Part shown: in pieces, positions 34,455 through 45,404 of the stretch
How the letters are laid out: every line of letters begins with the position of its first letter
Position numbering within the stretch: position 1 is the stretch's first letter
Assembly: GCA_001599595.1 (NCBI GenBank)
Contig: BCHH01000010.1
Span: 1,867,035 to 1,931,034, forward strand
Source of the DNA: Beverwykella pulmonaria
Lineage: Eukaryota > Ascomycota > Dothideomycetes > Pleosporales > Melanommataceae
Direction of reading: 5' to 3'
DNA: 64,000 nt
The notes under the pieces: generated by a model
What the model was told of the DNA's origin: nothing
The model's database searches: none
Seen by the model: the letters and a program-made list of their open reading frames with translations, nothing else
Position numbers and translations under genes: made by a program

Positions 34455-34969
34455 GCGCGAAAAACGCCAAAATCAATTCCAAGACCCCCCTGCGTGAGGT
34501 GTGTTTTTTCCATGGTGTGGGGGTCTATATAGATCGCGCATTTCATCACTCACATGCAGTGTTTGGGCCATCTGTGGAAAAGCTGATCACGAGTCCCCAA
34601 GAAGAGAGGGCAATGTAATGCTAGCAGCAGAATTATTGTTAGCGTGGCAGGCGTGGAGTGACGTTGGGAGGTTGTGGAGCAAACATTAGGGCTGTATGAC
34701 AAACATTGGGGTTGGGAGCAAACATTAGGGCCGTGGGACGCGCACAACACCCGCCAAAACATAGCACAGCTATTGCACTAATTGTACAAGCGGAACATGA
34801 TGCGCAACAACATTGCAGGCGTATGCTAGTTGTAGAAGCTACTTCCACGTTCAGAACAAACCTGCAAGGCGCATTCAATTCATACTATGCCTCACAATCG
34901 CGTGCCAGGCATGAGCCAATTTGGCCACGAAAAAACTTTCCCTTATATGATGAATTAGGGCAGGAGTAA

Positions 34970-35594
34970 GAGCAGTCCCGTCAGCGCAGATACATGCAAT
35001 TGTTGTAATCCACTCACGATTGCCATCCTATATAATCTGCTTAATTCCACCCTCCTTATATTAACGCCGTGAGAACACCTACTTTATTCTAGACAGCACC
35101 CTAATTAGGAAGCCCTTCTCATCCATATTGTACGTATGTTAAGGCTCTATACTGTATTGCTCTATTTTGGCGCGCAAGGGCTCAAAGTATAGAGAGTATT
35201 TGAAGGCTGAATCAGCTTGTTTTCGTGAGGCATTAATGCTGGTTGTCCATCGCGATAGGAGGTCGATTTTTTGTTAGTTGATAAAGCGCGACACCTAGGT
35301 TTTGCCAGCCTCTCTGCCAGCTATTTCTGACGCGAAATTTCGAATTATTTCTCTGGAAGGAGGTAGGCCTCTTGCGCAAAGACTATCAATATACAATACT
35401 AGCTCTTTTTCTTGTGCAGTACAAAGCAATCGTTCATTTTCGCATTTCTCAGCGCGGGTACCCTGCACCCCTCGGTGACAGCGCGACAGCGTATTACGCT
35501 CAACACCGTATTCTTTGGCAATTTTGGTGTAATTAGGTTTTTCTCCAGGCTTCAGCAATTTCAATAACTCTAGGGCAAGCTCGATTGGATCCAT
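34970..35594 (-). pseudogene. Pogo-like transposase remnant
   Basis: Read on the minus strand from ATG 35,594: MDPIELALELLKLLKPGEKP, YTKIAKEYGVERNTLSRCHR and SREIIRNFASEIAGREAGKT form the psq-type DNA-binding front. After a TAG at 35,295-35,297 the same frame goes on: SRFIN, then SRWTTSINASRKQADSAFKY, IEQYSIEP-stop-HTYNMDEKGF with the first catalytic Asp block, and DGNREWITTIACICADGTAL. At least five in-frame stops interrupt it and the rest of the DDE core is absent. It is a dead partial copy of a Fot/pogo element. Confidence 0.8.
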
Positions 35595-36909
35595 ATTGAG
35601 TGTTCTATGTGTTGTTGAAGTGTGGAGCGATATGACGAAAATCGAGCATTAGGTGGGTCTGAGCGTCAGCTGATTCAGCACGGTAGTGTCTAGTCACGGC
35701 CACCAGTCATTACACCGGTCGCTGTCTCCAGTGTCATCGTGGAACCATAAATGGTATGCCACCGTACAGCTGGACTTGGGCTTCTTGTCCTTGGCATTGG
35801 CGGCTGGATTCCATAGCCACCCAATAATTCTCTTGACGAAGTGGCAATATTAAATGGACCTCATTCGCAGGCTCGCCAAACTTGACTCGCCTGACACACC
35901 GTTTTCATAGGCTTGGACAGCGGAGTAGCTACGACGAGAATCATTAAGCAGCTGTGCCGATTACACCTGTCCACTTATAGCATGTATAGCCTTCACGACT
36001 TGTACCTAATATCTCTGCTTTCAAATGTCAGTAGGGACATCTAGCTTGGATGCCTGTGGATTTTGTTGCGGAAGTAGCACTCAGGGGATTGTTTGTGTGG
36101 CTACTAGTACGCCACCTATATAGTCTAGCCTCTCAGCATACTGAATTCATCACTATTACACTCAACAGATCTCACTATTGCCTGGGGTACTCCAGCATAT
36201 CCCAAATAAAATGGTCTCAGACCCTAGGATCTTTCTCAGGGTACTGGCCTCATGCCAAACCCCTGTTTACTCTAAGTAACGTTTAGATTTTAGCGCGGGC
36301 TTCGAGAGCTGAGGCGGCCGGAGAAATAGTTTTTGACGCCAATGCGATGGATAGCGAGTAGCATCAGAAGAAAGCCTCGGTCACGTCTCTAGACTAGCGC
36401 GATCAAGGCTCCCACGCTCCCTCCATTCCTTAGGCGAAGTCCTTGGCGAAATCACTACGGACCCTGTTTCTAACACCGGAGACAGGTACCAATTAGCACC
36501 ACTGCAAGCCATAGATACTGTTGTCGGCGGTGAAGAGCTCTAGACCCCACAAACCCTCGCGACGGGAATGGTGCTGGCTTCAGTGGCGGTAGCTGAACAG
36601 ATACAAGCCAATGCGCCGCCCACGACTATAGTTCAAGGGTGGAGTACTTGACAGGACATGCACTCGGAACTCTCCAAAGCGCTTGTTTAGTGCAGAGTTA
36701 GTGGCTGTTGCGGGAGATCTATAGGGTAGCCACAACATCTATCCATGCATTGTGCAGCCAAGAGTTTGGATACTGGCTCAAGCTGTAGGAGTCTGGGGAC
36801 ATAAAAGGCACACCGTCTGCCATATGGCAAATGAATCTTTGAATCAAGTTGTTTGGAACAACTGCAAACACAACAAAGTTTATACTCTTTCTTAGCATCA
36901 CACCCCAAT
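35595..36909. other. Intergenic, unassigned
   Basis: About 1.3 kb. Some frames are protein-like over short distances, for example minus-strand text near 35,700-35,830, but nothing could be named. Confidence 0.4.
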
Positions 36910-37751
36910 ATGGTCCGACAGTTTTTGTTTGTCGTGCTTGCGTCGTGTAAGTCCTGGATCAACACTTTCCGCTTCGTGGCCAAAGTCCCTAAGACTAACC
37001 AGCAGTCGTAGTGGCAACTGTTCAGGCCCAGGGGAACGCGGTGTGCGCCAAGTGGTGCAAGGACAACTTTGCTAAACCCGGGAGCGTTTGCACTAACCCT
37101 GCCTCGCTGTTTAAAGGACCCTGCTACGATTGTGGTCCCCTCAGGACGAATGCTGCGTCTCAGTTATGTGCGGGCGCCTGTGTCGACACTAGCAAAGACA
37201 ACGCCAACTGTGGCAGTTGCGGTAATACTGTAAGTGGTGGACCTGGCAAGATGCCCAAGTGTTTCCCGGGCGGAAGGACTTTGAGTGCTAATGGAGTACA
37301 GTGCTCGTCTGATTCGTTCTGCTCTGCTGGCGTTTGCACCCAAAGGTTTCCTCCTTGCAACAATAAATTCGCCTGCGGCGGTGCGCCTACGTTCTGCCCA
37401 GGCATCGGGGGTCTTTGCGTTTGTTTCTCGACTAACGGTGGTGAGTATTCTCGATGACAAATATTTTTTTGCCTTTCCTTTGTACCAAGGTACAGCGCTA
37501 AAAGCTACTGCGTAGGAACTGGCGAGGGTAGCTGCCTCGATGTGAACCAACTCGGAGGATGTCCTTCCTCTCACTGTACAGGCGACGCCGATTGCGCATC
37601 CGGAAGTGTTTGCGTCACCAGCTGCTGTGGTAAAACGTGTGCGACCCTTAACGCACGGTGTCCCGCCGCTACTCCGTCGAGGCTATTCCGGCGTGGCGAC
37701 ATAGAGGCCTCGTCGCCTTGGTTGAACCCCACTGTGGATGGATCTCATTAG
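36910..37751 (+). CDS. Cysteine-rich secreted protein (STIG1-like motif)
   Basis: Exons 36,910-36,946, 37,006-37,444 and 37,490-37,751 give 245 residues. The first intron (59 nt, GTAAGT, GACTAAC branch, CAGCAG) is needed for the signal peptide: joined it reads MVRQFLFVVLASFVVATVQA. The mature part is dense in cysteine (CAKWCKDNFAKPGSVC, CYDCGPL) and carries CVDTSKDNANCGSCGNT, like the repeated DT..NCGSC motif of fungal secreted and STIG1-like proteins. The second intron border (GTATTC...ACCAAG, 45 nt) is weaker but keeps the frame into YCVGTGEGSC and GCPSSHCTGDADCASGSVC. It is probably apoplastic or cell-wall located and effector-like; function is unknown. It sits between transposon remnants. 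Confidence 0.78.
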
Positions 37752-38700
37752 CACGTATGCATGGGCAGCAAGTGGCAGGACAATGCGGTAGTGATGCGGG
37801 GTGTTTAGATGTGTTCCGGTCCTCTGCTGCCCGATCGCGCGTTAGGGTTGATACCAAGGATTCGATGTAGTTGGCCATTAAAATTGAACGAGTCCGGACA
37901 ATCCTCCTCGCCTGCTTTGACTTTTGCCTCCGTCTCCAGAAAATCATCTAATATAACGGATATATAGGCAGCGTGAAGTATAAATAGGTTCAACAGTAGG
38001 CTTAACCCGTCGGCTTGCCTGCAAGCTAACATTGGCTCAAGGGTGATGTCGGCTTATGCTCACCTCCATACCTATCGCCCCAACCCCACAATGCCCCCCA
38101 TTCGGCCCATGGCATTTGCACGGACATGTAAGGCCTATCAACCATCTGGAAACCCTAGGTCGTAACGCTGCTTATATATACGAATTTCTCGGCTGAAAAA
38201 TTCTCCTGGGAAATATATCTAGAGGCAAAAGTGCCTCGAAACCTTAGGGGTTAGACGTGCAGAGGTGCTATTCAGAAGGCCAATTAGTATCCAGGATATC
38301 GAGATCGCTGCTTGAAGTTACTACCCTGAGCGAGTGGCGAAATACATGATTCCCGCACTACCCGGGCGCGAGTACGTGTGTGTGTGTGTGTGTATGTGTG
38401 TGTATATGTGTTCTATTATGGCCATGCACCCGATGGGTATGGGCCGTTACGATGCGCCAGCTATGTACACTCTGCTCCGTTCCGCCTGCTCCAGTTCAGA
38501 AGCCAACCATGAGACCTGCTCGTCCGATGCCTAACTCCATGCTCAACGAAGGAAAGAAAGGAAAGTGATACACTACCGTATAAGGCAAGCTGTTGGGCTT
38601 GTCGAGGCCTCGCGTCCGCAGGGCATTTCCGGCATCGTGCGCTTCTTCATCAGCAGCGCACTGGCCGAGGCGCGTCTGTAGACAGATCGTCGTTCTACGC
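37752..38700. other. Intergenic with TG microsatellite
   Basis: No gene seen. A TG-rich microsatellite occupies about 38,376-38,410. Confidence 0.6.
38376..38410. repeat. TG-rich microsatellite
   Basis: A run of TG dinucleotides with two TA interruptions. Confidence 0.9.
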
Positions 38701-39240
38701 TCACGAAGCAGAAAAGGGGATCCTCAGCTGCCTCCGTTCCTTGGCCTCCTCTTCGTCTCTTCTTTCTTCATCTTGCACGTTGACCTGTAGTGTTCCTGTG
38801 TTCTTTGCGAACTCGATCGTCGCCCAGACTGCTTCCATGTCTGCCTTCCACCGTTCGATCGGTCCGTTAATGCTCTCTCCTCCCTCTTGCCTGCTCGAGT
38901 ACCCTCCTAGCGCGTACGATAGCTCTCCGAATCGCCGTCCATGCTGCTGTCGTAGCCTCGCTCGTTGCTGCTTCCACCGCCTGCACGAGAAGAGGAAGTG
39001 AGCTATCGATTCTATGCACCCGCAATGGCACGCCGCCATGTCAGACGCCTTGATCTTGTGCCGATACACGTTGAGGAACGTCTTGCCCGTCCGCAGCTGC
39101 GTGAGGATGGCCGCCTCGCTGCCGTTCAGTCGCCGGTACATCCCTGCTGACTTGCCGGCGTGAAACGCTGCATCGACCTTCCGCGTGAACTTGCCGCATC
39201 CTATCCCAGCAGTCTGATATGCCAATGAGAAGCGTAACAC
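38701..39240 (-). pseudogene. Non-LTR retrotransposon (LINE) ORF2 3' end
   Basis: A 179-codon frame reads YRRLNGSEAAILTQLRTGKT, FLNVYRHKI, CHCGCIESIAHFLFSCRRWK and an E/R-rich tail. This is the zinc-knuckle-like end of fungal LINE (Tad1-like) polyproteins, after reverse transcriptase and RNase H. No reverse transcriptase is found upstream, so it is a fragment typical of a 5'-truncated insertion. Confidence 0.75.
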
Positions 39241-39517
39241 CTAGTTGCGCGACTAGCCACATTGGAACCCCAACTGCAGGGCCAACCTCTGCCGAATTGA
39301 TGATCCTTTCGTCCCCTCTTAGTTGTTGAAGGGCAGCCGGCTAGCCGAGACTGGGACACGCGACATCCACATGACAGGCACATGATAGGCACGTGACCAA
39401 GATGACTGGGCAGATGTCCGAGTATATAGCACCAGCCTGGTTCTAGATTGGCACCTCAAGCAATATTATGATGTCCCCTCCCACTCAGAGCTCCCATGTT
39501 TTAACATTAGTAATGCA

Positions 39518-39970
39518 ATGAGCATATCAACTCCATCAGATTATAGTTCTTATTCCAGGCAACGTTCAAAGGGAAATACCATGGCAAGGTCCCCGCTGCA
39601 AAATACTGTGGTGCCAAACAGGGCCACCGTCTTGGAGACTTCTCTCGCAAAGATTAACCTAGAGAATCATCATCCTGATCAGGAACAACGTGTTCTTCAT
39701 GGAAAGTTCTTGTTAACTGTGGGGCAAGGTACGTCTGGTCCGCATCCAGCTCCAGTCCAGGAGCCGGAGGAAGACCAACCTATCCAGGAGGAGATTGTGC
39801 TGCACCGATAGAGACCTGCCCTGGCCCGAAGAGCCAAGGCTGCCTATCAGAGTAGAGATAGTAGAGCTTCTCTATCGATCAGTGAGGTGTTGATCCGCCT
39901 AAACGGAGACCAAGATGAAGCTGGGAGATGCTATCTAAAAAACAAAAACAAAAAACAATGCTGAAAGGGA
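39518..39970 (+). pseudogene. Possible broken ORF, unknown
   Basis: An ATG-started frame of 97 codons (SDYSSYSRQRSKGNTMARSP, EPEEDQPIQEEIVLHR) meets TAG at 39,809-39,811 and continues open through RPALARRAKAAYQSRDSRAS and ISEVLIRLNGDQDEAGRCYL. The text is protein-like and hydrophilic but unrecognised. It may be part of a mobile element. Confidence 0.3.
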
Positions 39971-40126
39971 CGGCGGGTGGGTGATTCAAATCGTCGATCA
40001 AGCGTCGCGTAAGAGGCTTGATGAGATGAGCTCACATGAGGTGGATGTGATGAGGCTAAGATATCTCGTCGCGAGAATTCTTATAGATAAGGTGCTTGGC
40101 AGCCTAACTGTAAATAGAACAATCCA

Positions 40127-41986
40127 TATAACGTATTCGATAAGCGAGTGACGCAGACAAGCGAGCGACGCACTCAACAACAAAACGCGACGCGTCAACT
40201 TTCAACTGCTATAACTCAACCACCTCACATGCAATCAATCCAAAACGAAGGCAGGATGGCCCTAGCTATCTTGGCTATCAATAAAAATCAAATCAAAAGT
40301 GTGCGACAAGCTGCAGCAATATACAATGTCCCCGAACCTACGCTAAGACGACGAAGCGCTGGTACACCTGCACGACGCGATTGTGAGCCCAATTCAAAGA
40401 AGCTCACTAAGACTGAGGAAACTGTTATTATTCAACACATACTTGACCTGGATTCCCGAGGATTTGCGCCTAGACTATGCGAGGTGTGAGATATGGCCAA
40501 CAAACTACTTGCTGAGCGCGCTGCTGGCAAGGTTGGCATTAAGTGGCTAGAGAACTTTGTTAAGCGCACCCTAGAGCTTAAAACACAATTTAATCAAAAG
40601 TACGATCGCCAGAGAGCTCTATGCGAAGATCTAGAGATTATTGCGCTGTGGTTTGAGCTTGTACGCAACACAAAGGCAAAGTACGGCATCCAAGATTAAG
40701 ACACCTACAACTTTGATGAAACTAGCAACTAGATGGGCGTTATCTTAACAGGAAAAGTTGTTACAGGCTCTAAGAGACGCAATCAGCCAAAAGCTGTACA
40801 ACCTGGCGATCGCGAATGGGCCACAGTAATCCACGGAATTAACGCGTGTGGATGGGCAATTCCACTGTTTATTATTCTTGCAGGCGTATATCATCTCTTA
40901 GCATGGTATGAGGGTGATGATATACTACCAGACTGGCCTATATTAGTAAGCGACAACGGCTGGACAACTAATGAGCTTGGTATTAAGTGGTTAAAGCACT
41001 TTAACAAGCACACAAAGGATCGTACAGTAGGCACGCATTGCCTGCTAATTTTAGATGGCCATGAGAGCCACCTCTCACAAGGATTTAAAGATATCTGCAA
41101 GGAAGACAATATTGTTACGCTCTGTATGCTGTCGCACGCATTACACCTGCTACAACTACTTAATGTAGGCTGCTTTGGACCTTATAAGAAGGCGTATGGG
41201 CATAAGGTTAAGAGCTTGGTGCGCGACCACATCCACCACATTACAAAGCTTGAGTTTCTTCCAGCCTTTAAAGCAGCCTTTTACAAGTCTATTACAAAGG
41301 ATAATATCTGTGCAAGCTTTTGAGCAGCAGGCCTAGTACTATTTAACCTAGAGGCTGTACTCTNAAAGCTTNATGTTAGGCTTNAGACGCNGTCTTCTCC
41401 TACACTAGAGGTCACCAAATGGGAATCTAAAACACCAAGCAACGCTGCTGAGCTAGGAGCTTAATNNACCTTAATTTGCAACNAGATTCAAAGGCATNAG
41501 AATAGCTCTCCTACTCCTATTCTTGCGTNGCTTGATTAGCTTGCTNGGGGCGCTGAGATTATGATACATTNAGGCGTGTTACTACGCGATCAAGTTGCTC
41601 GCCTTTAGAAGGCAAATGAAGCTGCAACAAAGCGCAGAGCGCGCAAAAAAAAGCGGATACAGAAGCAAGGGACCCTTACAAAGGCAGAAGGCGCTGATAT
41701 AATCGCTCAAAAGGACGTTAATAAACAACTTGAAGTCGAAATGCGTCAAGGCAGGGCACGCGCAGATGGGGGCGCGCAGCAGCAGTCGCGCTGTAGCCGC
41801 TGCAAAGAAGCAGGACACAATATTCGCACATGCCAGAAAGATGTAGAAATAACTTTAGATTAATTCCCACGTTGTATATTGTTTCTATCACTTTGCGTTG
41901 TGGAGTTATTGTACTGTACAGTCGATGAAAGTTGTTAGGGTGCGTCACTCGCTTGTCTGCGTCACTCGCTTATCGAATACGTTATA
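40127..41986 (+). mobile_element. Pogo-like DNA transposon with 47-bp terminal inverted repeats
   Basis: The left end (40,127-40,173) and right end (41,940-41,986) are inverted copies differing at one position (GCGAGCGACGCAC against GCGAGTGACGCAC). Each TIR contains two direct copies of AAGCGAGYGACGCA. Ends fall in TA-rich DNA, consistent with TA target duplication. The roughly 1.86-kb element contains one decayed transposase. Eleven single Ns between 41,364 and 41,571 show uncertain base calls in its 3' half. Confidence 0.88.
40148..41860 (+). pseudogene. Pogo-like transposase with internal stops
   Basis: In order: psq-like front (MALAILAINKNQIKSVRQAA, YNVPEPTLRRR), CENPB-type region (GIKWLENFVKRTLELKTQFN), first DDE block YNFDETS, DNGWTTNELGIKWLKHFN, second Asp block LLILDGHESHLS, PYKKAYG, and a basic C-terminal tail (TKRRARKKKRIQKQGTLTKA) with a CCHC zinc knuckle CSRCKEAGHNIRTC. 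Stops at 40,487-40,489, 40,697-40,699, 40,730-40,732 and later break it. The first fits CGA to TGA. The element cannot move itself. Confidence 0.85.
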
Positions 41987-42086
41987 TATATATATATATC
42001 ACGCGAATGTGGTCGCAGTTTGTTCTTCACCGTGATACAGTCGGGAATCTTACATACCTAGACACGATATATACAATATCATCTAT
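41987..42086. other. Short spacer between transposons
   Basis: AT-rich spacer with a TATATATATATATATA run next to the pogo right end. Confidence 0.6.
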
Positions 42087-42220
42087 CTGTAAGCCGGAGC
42101 GTGGAGGAAAGAGGTGTTAAGATGTGTATTGTATGTGATGTATGTACAGCTGATATATATATGACGGACTGATTAGTCAGTGGCATATCCACGTGACATT
42201 ATGGTGTCCTCGGCTTACAG
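42087..42220 (+). mobile_element. MITE-like element, copy C
   Basis: 134 bp with perfect 10-bp ends CTGTAAGCCG and CGGCTTACAG. Inside: GACGGACTGATTAGTCAGTG, ATATCCACGTGACA, TATGGTGTCC. This is the best-preserved copy and defines the family ends. Confidence 0.9.
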
Positions 42221-42567
42221 GATATCTAGAAGCATTACAAAACCTCCTCAATGAGTTGCGCTTTGAGGTGACGTTGACAAGTAACGCTACTAAATAAATG
42301 GCTAAGGAGGAGATGTAAGCTGTATACATATATGTCTATTCTAGAAATATATAATTAAGACGTCTTTTTGGTTACAGGAGACGAAACGTGTTTGGCAATC
42401 AAATCCTTGCTTTATAAATATTGTAGAAGAAGTGGGTTTAGTGTTGAATTATATGAGCCTTGGACTGCTGTAAACAGCACGGAGGCAATAACAATTTCAA
42501 GGCCTAAGCTTCTAACTGCAACACCAAAAACAGCGCTTAGCAAAGCTTCGAAAAATCCGTACACGAT
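42221..42567 (+). other. Protein-like spacer between MITE copies
   Basis: Text such as ETCLAIKSLLYKYCRRSGFS and VELYEPWTAVNSTEAITISR is open from 42,368 to the MITE boundary. It could be part of a gene broken by insertion. No start, domain or continuation was found. Confidence 0.25.
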
Positions 42568-42694
42568 CTGTAAGCCCAGGACACCATACCGTCACGTGGA
42601 TATGCCACTGACTAATCAGTCCGTTATATATATCACCTATACATATATCACATCGAATACACATCTTGATACTTCCTCAACACTTCTGCTTACA
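42568..42694 (-). mobile_element. MITE-like element, copy D (inverted)
   Basis: Opposite orientation to copy C, 348 bp from it. It begins CTGTAAGCCCAGGACACCAT and ends TTCTGCTTAC. ACGAT flanks both sides and may be a target-site duplication. Confidence 0.85.
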
Positions 42695-42797
42695 CGATCA
42701 ATTATTATGTCGTGTTGGGTGAAATGCCCATACAAATCGTCATTTCGGCTGGTTTTGGTGTTCAATCACGTGCCGGAATAACTTCTGAATACCAGTG

Positions 42798-42858
42798 GTA
42801 CGGACTGATTAGTTAGTGGAGAATCCACGTGATTAGTAGGGGTGTTCTAGGCTTACAG
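42798..42858 (+). mobile_element. MITE-like element, copy E (partial)
   Basis: Only the right half is kept: CGGACTGATTAGTTAGTGG, ATCCACGTGATTA, GGTGTTCTAGGCTTACAG. Confidence 0.75.
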
Positions 42859-43512
42859 AAACATAAGACCAGATGTGCCGTGCCACAGCATGGATCCTTC
42901 CTAATCAGGTTAGGTGTGGATTCGAACAGCACGTGCCGTAGTTCAAATAAGTTTCTCCTAAATTTATAGTTTTGCAAGGAATTTGTCGGTATACCCGCCC
43001 GTGAAATGGGAAGGTACTATAGACGCTGTTAATCGACTGCCCGTGGGTTTCGCAGAACGCTAATCCACGGCGGTGCAAGGGCGCAGGGTACGGTAGAAAG
43101 AGTATGGATTGCTTGTGACCACGAATCTTCTACGTAGCAAGGGCTAGCAGCGACGTCGAAGTCCTCTGCTAGCTTGCCAATTGTAGGGTTTGATTCTCGG
43201 GTGTGTCCTCCTTCTAAATTGCCGGGGCCGTATATTTATGCCTGTGCGGATCTCGCTCGCTTAATCCACCCAGTCCTCCTTCTGAGTCATTGTTATATAC
43301 CGTGCAATCCACTGTAATACCAACAGAATTTGTTTCTTTTTTAATTCTACAGAACATACTTGTAAACGTTCGGTCCAACCTAAAGTCGCCACTCTTCTCA
43401 ACCAGGACTAGTGACTTGGCGTTATCTACATGAACCAACATCGAACATGCGTGCCTAACCCTGACCCACGATTTATACTTAATTGATAAAACCTTTCAAT
43501 ATCGCAGCGCCT
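42859..43512. other. Intergenic
   Basis: Downstream of the small membrane protein gene. No supported gene. Confidence 0.55.
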
Positions 43513-44276
43513 TCAAGTAACCCACGTTCTTTGGTAAGTTGGGAGCTCGGGCTGCCATCCCGCAATCCATGCGACACCAAGGATAGCGAACCACATCGCT
43601 ATCGAAGTCAACTCCAGGCCCCAGCCGCTCAAACCAAAAAACCACGCTGCGATAAGGCCTACGTGAATAAGTACGCAGCCACCGAGAAAAGCATCGAAAT
43701 ACCAGCGTTTCTAGTAGAAATGGTGGTCAGTATGGGGCGAAAGAATAACGAATTTCAAAGCGTCTATACTGCGGAGGAAGAAAATTGGATGTAGCCTACC
43801 ACGACAACTCCCTTGACCTGCTTATCTCCTTCCGCGTCACCAATTATTGCTAAGCATGTTGCAGTGAACCACAAGCCTAGTATAGCTAGCAGGCTGTAAA
43901 TCACGATACCGGCAATGCTCCCTTTTATTACTGCGGAGAGAATACTGAGTGCAGACATCGCGCTTCGAAGTAGGAGGACCGTGACCATTGCTATGTGCCG
44001 CACGCGCGCTGCTCCATCAGGCGTGTGAATGATGCTGTAGGATGAGAGAGAGAAAGTCCAAAAGCCCCGCATGCGCTGTCTCCATGGTGCTGCTGGTGGA
44101 CCCGGGCGCATGGGGAGGTTTTCTGGGAAGTGACCTGAGTACGCAGTGAGAAACCCTTCGATGGGTCGGGCTTTATCCATGCTGTCCATTTGTCGTATGG
44201 GGAGGGCTTCTGGGAGGTGACCTGAGAACCCAGAGGTCGACTCTTCGATGATATGCTTGTTGTTCATTTTGTCCAT
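43513..44276 (-). CDS. Small multi-pass membrane protein, unknown function
   Basis: Exons 44,276-43,800 and 43,710-43,513 with an 89-nt intron (GTAGGC, CTGAC branch, TACTAG) give 224 residues. The soluble front has two similar segments (SGFSGHLPEALPIRQMDSMD and AYSGHFPENLPMRPG). Hydrophobic segments follow: VRHIAMVTVLLLRSAMSALS, AGIVIYSLLAILGLWFTATC, and after the splice FLGGCVLIHVGLIAAWFFGL and ELTSIAMWFAILGVAWIAGW, so about four membrane spans. The MARVEL-like size and topology are suggestive, but no family was recognised. Confidence 0.7.
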
Positions 44277-45404
44277 TTTTTTGAACGCACACTTCGCTAG
44301 TGAGCGTCTTGAGATTGAGTTTGATGCCTTGAAACAACGACGATCGAGGGCAATGGTCGAGTCTTGGGCTAAGAATATCTGGCTCGCGAGCAGTGGCTAC
44401 AAAAATGCCGCCTCGCCGCGAAATGCAAGCTTAAAGATCACAGAATCGATCACGTCTCCCGTTGGTCAGGGCGTAGTCTTCTGAGGAAGTGCTGATAGAT
44501 TGTTAGCGTGAGTTGAAGTAGACGGGCATCAACATAGGGGCGACGAACAGACCTTCCCACGTTCTCTATGTTGATGAGAAGGAAGTAGAAGTGAGTGAGT
44601 GCGAAAGTGAATGGAAAAGGGATCTATCGCGGTCAATAATAACTACGGCCGAGGGCTGGCTTCAAGGCGGGCGTCTTGCAGGGTGTTTGTGCCAGTTGAT
44701 CATAGCAAGGACCCTAAAACGACCGATAACAATAGCTACGACAGAGGTGCAGCATCCTGCTCGCAGTGCAGTAGTGGCAGTGCTCAGCAACCAATCAATT
44801 AGAGGTCGACCCGCATATCAAGTAGTTGTCTATATCAATGCATGTGGTAAAGTTGCTCAGCGTCCAATTGGGAAGACATCGACCAGCATATCCAACAACA
44901 CTCCTTTTTTTTTACGCCCGAGGGGTTAGACAGAGGTATTTGCTAGTGCGTGATGCCTCCCCTGTCTTGAAATATAGGTTCTTCTTGATTTGAACTGTTG
45001 GAACAATAAAATTTGGGATAAATTTCCTAATTTCCTTAAACCCCTGATTGTCCCGTCGGGTGTGACCGATTGTGGTAAAAGCTGCAGGTTGTAAATCGAG
45101 GTGAAGGCGCAGCACGCTTATTGAGACCAAAATCAGGAAGTCGGGTTACAGAACATGCACTTCGTGGGGCGAACTGGTACAGGTTCATCCAGTCTACCTT
45201 GCCAGGGTTACCGGTGTGTTGGCATTTACGGGGAGCTCGAACTTATCGGGTATTAACCCACAGTGGTCTGTGCACCAAAGGCTAGTGCTCAACTGATCCT
45301 CCGGTCTTGTAGTACTCCCTGTCCGCTTTTCGTCTACGTCAACTGTTCACTCGGTGAGGACACGAACTTTCATTGCTGTACAACTGCGCAGGTAAAGGTC
45401 TCTA
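44277..45404. other. Intergenic between divergent genes
   Basis: Shared upstream region of the minus-strand membrane protein and the plus-strand 609-residue gene. Overlapping open frames lack domains. Confidence 0.5.

Noticed and set aside
37164..37574. 136-codon open frame on the minus strand
   Set aside because: Antisense of the cysteine-rich secreted protein, which has a spliced signal peptide and cysteine pattern on the plus strand.
38376..38410. TG run considered as a Z-DNA or regulatory element
   Set aside because: It is a plain microsatellite with no gene close enough to argue a role.
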